From Pseudomonadota bacterium (GTDB taxonomy: Bacteria; Pseudomonadota; Alphaproteobacteria; Sphingomonadales; Sphingomonadaceae), in the NCBI GenBank assembly GCA_023436615.1, contig JAEZIO010000020.1:12225-76224 (forward strand): a stretch of DNA of 64,000 nucleotides, read 5' to 3'. Below are positions 47,231-54,364 of this stretch, piece by piece. A program made the translations under genes and the position numbers. How positions within the stretch are numbered: position 1 is the first letter of the stretch; each line of letters opens with the position of its first letter. Below the pieces are notes generated by a model, which saw only the letters and a program-made list of their open reading frames with translations, ran no database searches and was not told the origin of the DNA.

Positions 47231-48208
47231 GTGCGCATTGGCCGACCATTATTGAAGCTTCCGGTACGCTTCTCCGGAGAGACGCTGGCGCGGGAAGTGT
47301 CGGCCCTGCCCGCAAGCGCCTGGGGAGAGCATCCGCAAAAGCTCGACGGCAATATCGCCGTACCGCTGGTCAGTCCGGGCGGCGCCATTTCCGACGCCGT
47401 GTCAGGCCCGATGGGCCCGACGCAATGGTTGCGCGATTGCCGGTACATCCAGGAGATCATGGCGGCGCTCGATTCGACGTGGGGCCGCAGCCGGCTGATG
47501 GGCCTCAGGCCCGGCGCGGTCGTACCTGAGCACATCGACATCCATTATTACTGGCGCACGCACCTGCGGATCCACATTCCGGTCATCACCAACCCCGAAG
47601 TCGCCTTCACCTGCGACGGTGAGACCGTCCACATGAAGCCCGGCGAATGCTGGATTCTCGATTCCTTTTACCGGCACCAGGTCCGCAACGGCGGGAAGGA
47701 CACGCGCGTGCACCTCGTGCTCGACACGGTCGGAAGCGCGCACCTGTGGGACCTGATTCGCGAAGCATTGTCGGACAATGCGGAGGAACGGCTGGTCGGC
47801 CCCGGCGACATTGCGTCTGGCCGCATCGGCTTCGAGCAGATCAACTCGCCGCTGGTGATGTCGCCTTGGGAAATGCAGTGCCACCTCGCCTACATCGCCG
47901 AGTGGACCGATCCGCAACCCGGCCGCGACGAGCTTCTCGCCATCGTGGAGCGATTCGTCATGGGTTGGACGGGCACATGGGCCCGCTATGGAATTTCCGA
48001 CGATGGACTGCCGGTCTACGCGGGGCACCTGGATGAGGTGCAGAAAGCGCTCGCGGGCTACAAGGGCCCTGAGGTCGTCATGCGCAACACCGGCCGCCTG
48101 CTCGATACCATCGGCGGGTTCATCCTCGCCAATGCCCTTGCGCCGCAAGTGATCGAGCGCCTTCAGGCGCGCTCGCGGCAGGCGCCCCCGTTTCGCGTCA
48201 CCGCATAG
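47231..48208 (+). CDS. Aspartyl/asparaginyl beta-hydroxylase-like 2OG-Fe(II) oxygenase
   Basis: 325 residues from GTG 47231 (AAGGAG nine bases before; a TTG at 47174 is less likely). Iron ligands follow the H-x-D...H form in VVPEHIDIHYYWRTHLRIHI and the distal His in RVHLVLDTVG; the Arg for 2-oxoglutarate follows in the same double-stranded beta-helix. The length of 160-170 residues for this core matches Asp/Asn hydroxylase-like domains; the C-terminal 130 residues are of unknown fold. Substrate unknown. Confidence 0.78.
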   Translation: MRIGRPLLKLPVRFSGETLAREVSALPASAWGEHPQKLDGNIAVPLVSPGGAISDAVSGPMGPTQWLRDCRYIQEIMAALDSTWGRSRLMGLRPGAVVPEHIDIHYYWRTHLRIHIPVITNPEVAFTCDGETVHMKPGECWILDSFYRHQVRNGGKDTRVHLVLDTVGSAHLWDLIREALSDNAEERLVGPGDIASGRIGFEQINSPLVMSPWEMQCHLAYIAEWTDPQPGRDELLAIVERFVMGWTGTWARYGISDDGLPVYAGHLDEVQKALAGYKGPEVVMRNTGRLLDTIGGFILANALAPQVIERLQARSRQAPPFRVTA

Positions 48209-48216
48209 TCCCTGCG

Positions 48217-48621
48217 GTGGCGAGCACGACCATTGAATATAGACTGCTCTCGGGCACCCGCGCCGCAGTCGGACGGGCCGGCCGGCACACCGTTATTGCG
48301 GACCGTCCCGAAGGGAAGGCCGGCGGCATGGGTCTCGGTTTCAACGGCGGCGAGCTTCTGGCGCTGGCGATCGGCGGTTGCCTTTGCAACGACCTTCAGG
48401 CGCTTGCGGACGAAACCGGAGTTACCATTGCCGATCTTGGCGTGAGGGTCACGATCGACTTCGGCGGCCAGCCCTCGCGTGCAACGAACATCAGTATGGA
48501 TGTCGAGTGCCGGCTCGCCGGCGCCGAAGATCCCTCCGATTTGATCGAACGCGCCAAGGCGATCACGACGATCGGCAATTCAGTCCGCGCGGGAATCCCC
48601 GTCGAAATCGAGGTGAAATGA
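48217..48621 (+). CDS. OsmC/Ohr family protein
   Basis: 134 residues from GTG 48217. The fold is recognisable from FNGGELLALAIGGCLCNDLQ, with a Cys (GGC-L-C) near a helix as in the peroxide-reducing OsmC/Ohr, though the two Cys lie only two residues apart (C-L-C) and the second resolving Cys is not at the normal distance. It may act as a peroxidase or a general stress protein. It overlaps paaZ as ATGA, so it is co-translated. Confidence 0.82.
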   Translation: MASTTIEYRLLSGTRAAVGRAGRHTVIADRPEGKAGGMGLGFNGGELLALAIGGCLCNDLQALADETGVTIADLGVRVTIDFGGQPSRATNISMDVECRLAGAEDPSDLIERAKAITTIGNSVRAGIPVEIEVK

Positions 48622-50639
48622 AGACCGCCCAGCTTCTCAATTACGAACGCGACCGCTGGATTGCCGGCAGCGGCGGCCTGACGGAGCTTCCGAGCGCGAT
48701 CGACGGCTCGCCGGTCGCGATTGCCGGCTCGGGCGGGCTCGATTTCGGGGGAATGCTTCGCCACGCCCGGGAAGTGGGCGGGCCGGCGCTTCGGAAGATG
48801 ACCTTTCACGAGCGCGCACGACGGCTCAAGGGCCTCGGCCTCGCGATCATGGCGCGCAAGGAAGAGCTCTACGAGCTGAGCTTCCAAACCGGAGCGACGC
48901 GCAAGGACGGATGGATCGACATCGAGGGCGGCGCCGGCACGCTCTTCTCGTTCAGCTCGAAAGGACGCCGCGAGCTTCCCGATGCCCATGTTCTCCTCGA
49001 CGGCGCGCTCGAGCCGTTGTCGAAGAGCGGCGCCTTCGTCGGCCAGCACATCTACACGTCGCTGCAGGGCGCGGCGGTGCACATCAATGCGTTCAACTTC
49101 CCGGTCTGGGGAATGCTCGAGAAGCTGGCGCCGACGCTTCTTGCGGGCGTCCCAGCGATCGTGAAGCCGGCATCGGCCACGTCCTACCTGACCGAAGCCG
49201 CGTTCCGGATCATGATCGAAAGCGGGCTGCTGCCGCCCGGCGCCGTGCAGCTTATCGTCGGCGGCGTAGGCGATCTTTTCGATCATCTGACCGGCCAGGA
49301 CGTCGTCAGCTTCACCGGCTCCGCGTCCACCGCCTACAAGCTGCGGACCCACCCGGTCGTGATGCGCGAAAGCGTCAAGTTCATCGCCGAGCAGGACAGC
49401 CTCAACGCCTCGATCCTCGGCCCCGACGCGGCGCCCGGAACGCCCGAGTTCGACCTCTTCATTCGCGAGGTGGCGATCGAGATGACCGTCAAGGCCGGGC
49501 AGAAGTGCACCGCGATCCGGCGCGCGATGGCGCCGGTCGAGCATCTCGACGCGGTCGAGGAGGCACTTCGCGGTCGCCTCGCCCAGACCAAGGTCGGCGA
49601 CCCGCGATCGGAGGACACGCGCATGGGCGCGCTCGTGAGCGCATCCCAGTGCGAGGACGTGCGCGAGAAAATCGCCGAGCTCGAAGCGGCTGGCGCCCGC
49701 ATCGTCGCGGGCGATCCCGATGCCGAGCCGCCGGTGAAGGGCGGCTCCTTCCTCCCGCCGGTCCTGCTTCGGAGCGATGACCCGTGGAAGACCGCGGCTG
49801 TCCACGACGTCGAGCCGTTCGGCCCGGTGTCCACCATCATGCCTTACAGGGACATCGGCGACGCCATCGCTCTCGCCAACCGCGGCAAGGGCAGCCTCGC
49901 TCTGTCGCTATTCACCCATTCGCCGGAAGCCGCGCGCGAGTTCGTTCGCGGCGCCGCCTCCTTCCATGGACGAATGCTCGTAATCGACCGCACCAACGCC
50001 AGCGATTCCACCGGCCACGGTTCGCCGCTTCCGGTCCTCGTCCATGGCGGCCCGGGTCGCGCCGGCGGGAGCGAGGAGATGGGCGGCGTGCGCGGCGTCA
50101 AGCATTACATGCAGCGAACGGCCATCCAGTCGTCGCCCGCGATGATCGCCGCGATCACCGGCCAATTCGTCCCGGGAGCACCCAAGCACATCATCGACGT
50201 CCACCCGTTCCGCCTCAAGATGAGCGAGCTCAACATCGGCGATACGTGGGTGACCGGAAGCCGGACCGTCAGCATCGAGGACATCGAGCATTTCGCAAAT
50301 TTCACCGGCGACAAATTCTACGCGCACATGGACGAGGAAGCGGCCAAGGCCTCGCCGATCTTCGAAGGGCGGGTCGCCCATGGCTATCTGATCCTGAGCT
50401 TTGCTGCCGGGCTTTTCGTCGATCCCGATCCGGGGCCAGTTCTCGCCAACACGGGCCTCGAGAATCTGCGATTCCTCACTCCGCTCTATCCCGGCGATTC
50501 GATGCGCGTCGAGCTCAGCGTCCGCTCAAAGTCGCTCAAGAGCGAGGAGACAGGAGTCGTCCGCTGGGCCGTGGAGATTTTCAACCAGAAGGACGAACTG
50601 GTCGCGACCTACGACCTTCTGACCGAGAACGTGCCCTAA
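48618..50639 (+). CDS. paaZ: Bifunctional oxepin-CoA hydrolase / aldehyde dehydrogenase
   Basis: 673 residues. The N-terminal aldehyde dehydrogenase (about 1-520) has the catalytic Cys in KAGQKCTAIRRAMAP and the acidic region FIAEQDSLNASILG; the C-terminal MaoC domain (about 530-673) has SDxxxxHxD-like residues in FTGDKFYAHMDEEAAKASPI. It opens the oxepin ring and oxidises the aldehyde to 3-oxo-5,6-dehydrosuberyl-CoA. Length and domain order fit PaaZ. It ends the plus-strand operon. Confidence 0.94.
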   Translation: MKTAQLLNYERDRWIAGSGGLTELPSAIDGSPVAIAGSGGLDFGGMLRHAREVGGPALRKMTFHERARRLKGLGLAIMARKEELYELSFQTGATRKDGWIDIEGGAGTLFSFSSKGRRELPDAHVLLDGALEPLSKSGAFVGQHIYTSLQGAAVHINAFNFPVWGMLEKLAPTLLAGVPAIVKPASATSYLTEAAFRIMIESGLLPPGAVQLIVGGVGDLFDHLTGQDVVSFTGSASTAYKLRTHPVVMRESVKFIAEQDSLNASILGPDAAPGTPEFDLFIREVAIEMTVKAGQKCTAIRRAMAPVEHLDAVEEALRGRLAQTKVGDPRSEDTRMGALVSASQCEDVREKIAELEAAGARIVAGDPDAEPPVKGGSFLPPVLLRSDDPWKTAAVHDVEPFGPVSTIMPYRDIGDAIALANRGKGSLALSLFTHSPEAAREFVRGAASFHGRMLVIDRTNASDSTGHGSPLPVLVHGGPGRAGGSEEMGGVRGVKHYMQRTAIQSSPAMIAAITGQFVPGAPKHIIDVHPFRLKMSELNIGDTWVTGSRTVSIEDIEHFANFTGDKFYAHMDEEAAKASPIFEGRVAHGYLILSFAAGLFVDPDPGPVLANTGLENLRFLTPLYPGDSMRVELSVRSKSLKSEETGVVRWAVEIFNQKDELVATYDLLTENVP

Positions 50640-50644
50640 CAGCC

Positions 50645-50670
50645 GGAACGGCCCTCTCCCGCCGGTCGTT
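50645..50670 (+). promoter_or_regulatory. EcfG-type (general stress) promoter
   Basis: GGAAC (50645-50649), 17-base spacer, CGTT (50667-50670) match the alphaproteobacterial sigma-EcfG consensus GGAAC-N16/17-CGTT exactly. It lies 33 bases before the CBS-domain gene ATG. The same stretch carries the hairpin CGCCGGT/ACCGGCG, which could also terminate paaZ transcripts. Confidence 0.75.
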
Positions 50671-50702
50671 TTAACCGGCGAATCCGCGAGAGGAGAGACG
50701 CG

Positions 50703-51134
50703 ATGAAGATCAGCGAAGTGATGACTCGCAACGTCCAGACCGTTCGCCCGGACCAGCCGGTCAAGGAAGCGGCGAAGTTCATGCTCAGCGAAGATGCCGG
50801 TGCGATGCCGGTCAGCGACGGGGACCGCCTCATCGGGATGATCACCGACCGCGATATCGCCGTGCGCGGCGTCGCCAGGGGCTACGGGCCCGAGACGCCG
50901 GTCCGCGAGCTGATGACGGACGAGATCATCTGCGCGCGCGAGGACGACGATGTCGAGGAAGTGGCCACCAAGATGAGCCACGCACAAATCAGGCGCCTGC
51001 CCGTGATCGACGCGAACGACCGGCTGTGCGGGATCGTCAGCCTCGGCGACCTGAGCCGCGAGACCGACGACGAAAGCGCGCACCAGGCGCTGGAAGGAGT
51101 CAGCCAGCCCGGGGGCCAGCACAGCCAGGGCTGA
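50703..51134 (+). CDS. Tandem CBS-domain protein, stress-regulated
   Basis: 143 residues with two CBS motifs: VMTRNVQTVRPDQPVKEAAK with LIGMITDRDIA, and LMTDEIICAREDDDVEEVAT with LCGIVSLGDLS. It has no other domain, so it probably binds adenosine nucleotides (AMP, ATP, SAM) as a dimer and regulates a partner. GAGGAGAG lies before the ATG. The EcfG-type promoter suggests expression under general stress. Confidence 0.92.
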   Translation: MKISEVMTRNVQTVRPDQPVKEAAKFMLSEDAGAMPVSDGDRLIGMITDRDIAVRGVARGYGPETPVRELMTDEIICAREDDDVEEVATKMSHAQIRRLPVIDANDRLCGIVSLGDLSRETDDESAHQALEGVSQPGGQHSQG

Positions 51135-51140
51135 GGCGCT

Positions 51141-51689
51141 CTAGCGCTTGCCCAGTTCGGCGATTGCGCCGTCGATGAGGGCGGCGTCGCTATTCGCGTC
51201 CACCCGCTCGGCGATAAGCCGCGCGGCAGCACGGGTCGCCGCGTCGGAGGCCGCCGCCCGGAGCTGCTGAACCGCGGCTCGCTCCTCGGCAGCGATCTTG
51301 TCCTCGGCCATTCGGGTGCGGCGGTCCACGAGCGCATCCGCATCCTTACGCGCTTTTTCGATCAGCGCGTCCGCCTCGTGACGGGCGCGCTCCACCATTG
51401 CGGCGGCCTCGGCCTCCGCCTGAGCGGCTTTCGCCGCATATTCGGCCTTGAGCGCTTCTGCCTCCTCGCGAAGTGCTTCGGCCTCGGCAAGCTGTCCGCG
51501 AATAGCGTTGATCTTGCCGTCCAGCGCCTTGCCGATCGCAGCCGGCACCTTCTGCCAGATCATGATCGCGAACACGACGATCATCGCCAGCGCGATCCAC
51601 ATCGGCGCGGTGACGCCGAGAAGCGCCGGCTGCGCGTGCTCGACGGTAGACGGCGGGTGAGTCTCGATGGCGGCGTGGGGTTCAGCCAT
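51141..51689 (-). CDS. atpF: ATP synthase F0 subunit b
   Basis: 182 residues: one N-terminal membrane helix (PMWIALAMIVVFAIMIWQKV) and a long Ala/Glu-rich coiled coil (LAEAEALREEAEALKAEYAA). It is the peripheral stalk that holds the F1 head. The stop of the b' gene overlaps its start by eight bases. Last gene of the operon, six bases from the convergent CBS gene. Confidence 0.95.
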   Translation of the reverse strand: MAEPHAAIETHPPSTVEHAQPALLGVTAPMWIALAMIVVFAIMIWQKVPAAIGKALDGKINAIRGQLAEAEALREEAEALKAEYAAKAAQAEAEAAAMVERARHEADALIEKARKDADALVDRRTRMAEDKIAAEERAAVQQLRAAASDAATRAAARLIAERVDANSDAALIDGAIAELGKR

Positions 51690-52173
51690 GGATCACCGCC
51701 TTCACTGCCCTTTGCGCCTCGTCGGCCGAAACGCTCTTGCCGGTAAGCTTTGCCACAAGCTCCTGCGTCGCCTCCGCGGCGATGGAATCGAGCTCGGCCA
51801 TCGCTTTTTCGACGGACTTACGGATCTGCGCCTCGGCCTGCTCGATCTTCTTGCCGACTTCGGCGTCGACCGCGCGGGTGCGCTCCTCAGCCTCACGCGA
51901 GCCGGCCTGCTTCGCCTGCTGCGCAAGCTTCATCGCTTCGGCTCGGCTCGCCTCGATTTGCTGCCGATACTCCGACTCGGTCTGCTCCGCCTCGTCGCGC
52001 GCCTGCTGCGCCCGTTCGAGGTCGTCCGATATCTTCCGGTCGCGATCGCGGACCACGCCCTGGATCTTCGGCACCATTCCTCGCCCGATGACGAAGAAGA
52101 CGGTGCCGAAAATCAGCAGCAGCCAGAACAGCTGCGAGAAGAAGATGACCGGAAGTTGGGTGATCTGAGGCAT
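51682..52173 (-). CDS. ATP synthase F0 subunit b'
   Basis: 163 residues: N-terminal membrane helix (FFSQLFWLLLIFGTVFFVI) then a coiled coil (ERAQQARDEAEQTESEYRQQ). The b' form is found beside b in Alphaproteobacteria and cyanobacteria. It forms the heterodimeric peripheral stalk with b. The gene precedes atpF with overlap and follows atpE by 35 bases. Confidence 0.93.
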   Translation of the reverse strand: MPQITQLPVIFFSQLFWLLLIFGTVFFVIGRGMVPKIQGVVRDRDRKISDDLERAQQARDEAEQTESEYRQQIEASRAEAMKLAQQAKQAGSREAEERTRAVDAEVGKKIEQAEAQIRKSVEKAMAELDSIAAEATQELVAKLTGKSVSADEAQRAVKAVIHG

Positions 52174-52208
52174 TTCAGCTCCGGCTGAAAGTCAGCCGCA
52201 CGCGGCGA

Positions 52209-52436
52209 TTAGCGCGCGTACAGGATGATCATCGCGACGGCGAACGCGATCAGGCCGAGAAGCTCGGCGGCCGCGAAGCCGATGAACAGGCGGCCCTGCT
52301 GGCCGTCGGCGGCTGCCGGGTTGCGAAGCGCGCTCTCGAGGAACGAGCCGAAAACGTTGCCGACGCCGATGGCGGCAGCCCCGACGCCGATCGCCGCGAG
52401 GCCTGCGCCGATAACCTGAGCCGATGCGAAGTCCAT
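52209..52436 (-). CDS. atpE: ATP synthase F0 subunit c
   Basis: 75 residues, two membrane helices: VIGAGLAAIGVGAAAIGVGN and IGFAAAELLGLIAFAVAMIIL. The conserved proton-binding acid is Glu58 in the second helix. The polar loop RNPAAADGQQ is typical. The c-ring turns with proton flow. Preceded by atpB with 33 bases between; a short AT-rich leader (AGGGAGTTATC) provides the ribosome site. Confidence 0.96.
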   Translation of the reverse strand: MDFASAQVIGAGLAAIGVGAAAIGVGNVFGSFLESALRNPAAADGQQGRLFIGFAAAELLGLIAFAVAMIILYAR

Positions 52437-52469
52437 TTGATAACTCCCTGAAAAAACTGGTGAACCGAA

Positions 52470-53273
52470 CTAGTGAAGATTTTCCGCGTCGTTGATGTAC
52501 AAGGTCGTCAACAGCGCAAAAACATAGGCCTGGATCGCGGCGACCAGCAGCTCGAGCGCTGACACGCCGATAATGAACAGGAAGGCGATGATGCTGACCA
52601 GGAGGCCCATCACGCCGCCGCCGGTGGCGGGCGCCGAGGCGAAGGTGTCGCCGGCGCTGATGATGAAGCTTCCGAAGACTTCCATGAGGATGTGACCGGC
52701 GATCATCGCGACGAACAGTCGCAGCCCGAGGCTGAACGGCCGCACCATGAAGCTGATGAACTCGATGATGAAGATCAGCGGGATCATCACGATCGGGGTG
52801 CCGTGCGGGATGAACAGCGAGAAGAACTTGAGACCGTGCTTGGCGAAGCCGACGATCAGCACGATCGAGAAGCTCAGGACCGCGAGCACGCCGGTGATGC
52901 TGAAATGGCTCGTCGGGGTGAAGGGATGCCAGCCCGGAACGATCGCGAACGGCATCAGACCGAGCAGGTTGCAAACCAGGATGAACGTGAACAGCGAGAA
53001 GATGTAGGGCGTGTATTTCTTGCCGTTGGGGCCGATGTTCACGCTGACCATGTCGTCGATGAAGCCGGTTAGCCCCTCGACCGCCATCTGCCACCGACCG
53101 GGAACGATCTGGCGCTTCATCCCGCCCCACATGAAGAGCCCGAGGATTGCGAGCGCCGCCAGCATCCACGCCGCGCTATTGGTGAAGCTGACGTCGTAAC
53201 CGCCGATGTGGAGCGGCACGAGCGGCTCCACAGTGAACTGGTGCATCGGGTCGATCTTGCCTTCTGCGGCCAC
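52470..53273 (-). CDS. atpB: ATP synthase F0 subunit a
   Basis: 267 residues with five to six membrane helices. The essential Arg sits in the family pattern LGLRLFVAMIAGHILMEVFG, and the C-terminal helix reads LELLVAAIQAYVFALLTTLY. It forms the half-channels for protons. Overall length agrees with alphaproteobacterial a subunits. It follows atpI by 14 bases. Confidence 0.96.
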   Translation of the reverse strand: MAAEGKIDPMHQFTVEPLVPLHIGGYDVSFTNSAAWMLAALAILGLFMWGGMKRQIVPGRWQMAVEGLTGFIDDMVSVNIGPNGKKYTPYIFSLFTFILVCNLLGLMPFAIVPGWHPFTPTSHFSITGVLAVLSFSIVLIVGFAKHGLKFFSLFIPHGTPIVMIPLIFIIEFISFMVRPFSLGLRLFVAMIAGHILMEVFGSFIISAGDTFASAPATGGGVMGLLVSIIAFLFIIGVSALELLVAAIQAYVFALLTTLYINDAENLH

Positions 53274-53287
53274 TTGTCCTGGCTACC

Positions 53288-53608
53288 TCAGCTTGCGCCC
53301 GGGGGCGTCTTGGAAATCCGTAGTACGTTCACCACGCCGACGCCGAACCCGAGGAACAGCATCAGCAGGAACAACAGCGGAAAGGTCCCGAACAGCGAGT
53401 CCAGGCCCCATCCGAGAATGCCGCCGCCCGCCGGAGCACCGATCAGGTGGCTGAACATCAATTGCCAGATCCGGGTCGTCGGGTCCGGCATTCGCCTCGC
53501 GGTCCGTTTCGCTTCTTCCTGTTGCAACCGCTCGATCCGCTCATCGAGCGAGCCGAGCCGCGCATCCTGAGGAAGCTCTGGGTCCTGCGGGTTTTCGTCG
53601 GCAGCCAT
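53288..53608 (-). CDS. atpI: ATP synthase accessory protein I
   Basis: 106 residues from ATG 53608 (GAGAGGAAAGAC upstream). Two membrane helices (FSHLIGAPAGGGILGWGLDS and LLFLLMLFLGFGVGVVNVL) follow an acidic N-terminal tail. AtpI helps assembly of the c-ring or Mg import. First gene of the operon. Confidence 0.9.
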   Translation of the reverse strand: MAADENPQDPELPQDARLGSLDERIERLQQEEAKRTARRMPDPTTRIWQLMFSHLIGAPAGGGILGWGLDSLFGTFPLLFLLMLFLGFGVGVVNVLRISKTPPGAS

Positions 53609-53701
53609 GTCTTTCCTCTCGTCGCTGGCCAGCCCGGGAAAGGCGGCAGAGTCGGGCAGGTTCAAGGACATGGCGGCGTCGGAGCCCGCCAAGGCGCGGC
53701 C

Positions 53702-53730
53702 CCTTTATGAAGCGGGCCCCCGCTAGTCAA
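53702..53730 (-). promoter_or_regulatory. Promoter of the atpI-B-E-F'-F operon
   Basis: TTGACT (53730-53725), 17-base spacer, TAAAGG (53707-53702) on the minus strand. This predicts a 5' leader of about 85-90 bases before atpI. It is the best sigma-70-like match in the gap, and no other gene lies between. Confidence 0.6.
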
Positions 53731-53761
53731 CCGCGGGCCGGCCGGCACTGGGATTATCGGC

Positions 53762-54139
53762 TCAGCGGGCGCAGTAGCGCGGCACCGGAGCGGGCTGTCC
53801 GGCAGCCCGGCGACGCCAGGCGCCGTCGTCGAGCATATAGGATTCGCCGACGGCAACGTCCTTCAGGAGTTCGCATCCGGCCGCCACGCCCACGGCCTGG
53901 ACATTGACGCCGCGCCGCGTCGCGAGGCCCGTGTAGAGGCTCCGCCGACGAATATTCACGGCGCCCACCTCGCGCTGGACCCGCTCTCCGGCCGCTGCCG
54001 CATAGCCGAGATAGCCGTCGAACCGTTCGCCGACGATCCCCGCCTGCCGCGCCGAAGCAAGCGCCGAGCTACCCTGTGCCGCGGCCGCGGTCGCTGCGGC
54101 CGCCAGAGCGATTGCGGCTAGCCGCAAGGCGAACGTCAC
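53762..54139 (-). CDS. YdbL-family (DUF1318) periplasmic protein
   Basis: 125 residues from GTG 54139, overlapping the YnbE stop as GTGA. Signal peptide MTFALRLAAIALAAAATAAA. The body SARQAGIVGERFDGYLGYAA followed by VNIRRRSLYTGLATRRGVNV belongs to DUF1318, the YdbL family. In E. coli YdbL works with YnbE and YdbH as a periplasmic chaperone of the intermembrane bridge. Ends with a conserved Cys-Ala-Arg. Confidence 0.88.
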   Translation of the reverse strand: MTFALRLAAIALAAAATAAAAQGSSALASARQAGIVGERFDGYLGYAAAAGERVQREVGAVNIRRRSLYTGLATRRGVNVQAVGVAAGCELLKDVAVGESYMLDDGAWRRRAAGQPAPVPRYCAR

Positions 54140-54363
54140 TGCGACCCCCCTGGGCGCTTGCCGGGAAACGCGTCGGGGTTCTGGCGGATCAGCTGCTGGA
54201 CGTCCTGCTGGAGCCGCACCAGCACCTCCTGCCGGATATCGACGTTGAGGTTGATCTCGATCGGCTTTTCGGGCGCCTTGACCGTGATGCAGCTCGCCAG
54301 CGGGACGGCCATCGCCGCTCCGGCGAGAAGCCGCACCGATCGCGTGATTGTCAGCTTCGTCAT
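54136..54363 (-). CDS. ynbE: YnbE-family outer-membrane lipoprotein
   Basis: 75 residues from ATG 54363. Signal with lipobox LASC (Cys25) then TVKAPEKPIEINLNVDIRQE. The stretch KPIEINLNVDIRQEVLVRLQ is typical of YnbE. It pairs with YdbH C-terminus to make a continuous bridge for phospholipids to the outer membrane. One base separates it from the YdbH stop. Confidence 0.9.
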   Translation of the reverse strand: MTKLTITRSVRLLAGAAMAVPLASCITVKAPEKPIEINLNVDIRQEVLVRLQQDVQQLIRQNPDAFPGKRPGGSQ

Positions 54364-54364
54364 G

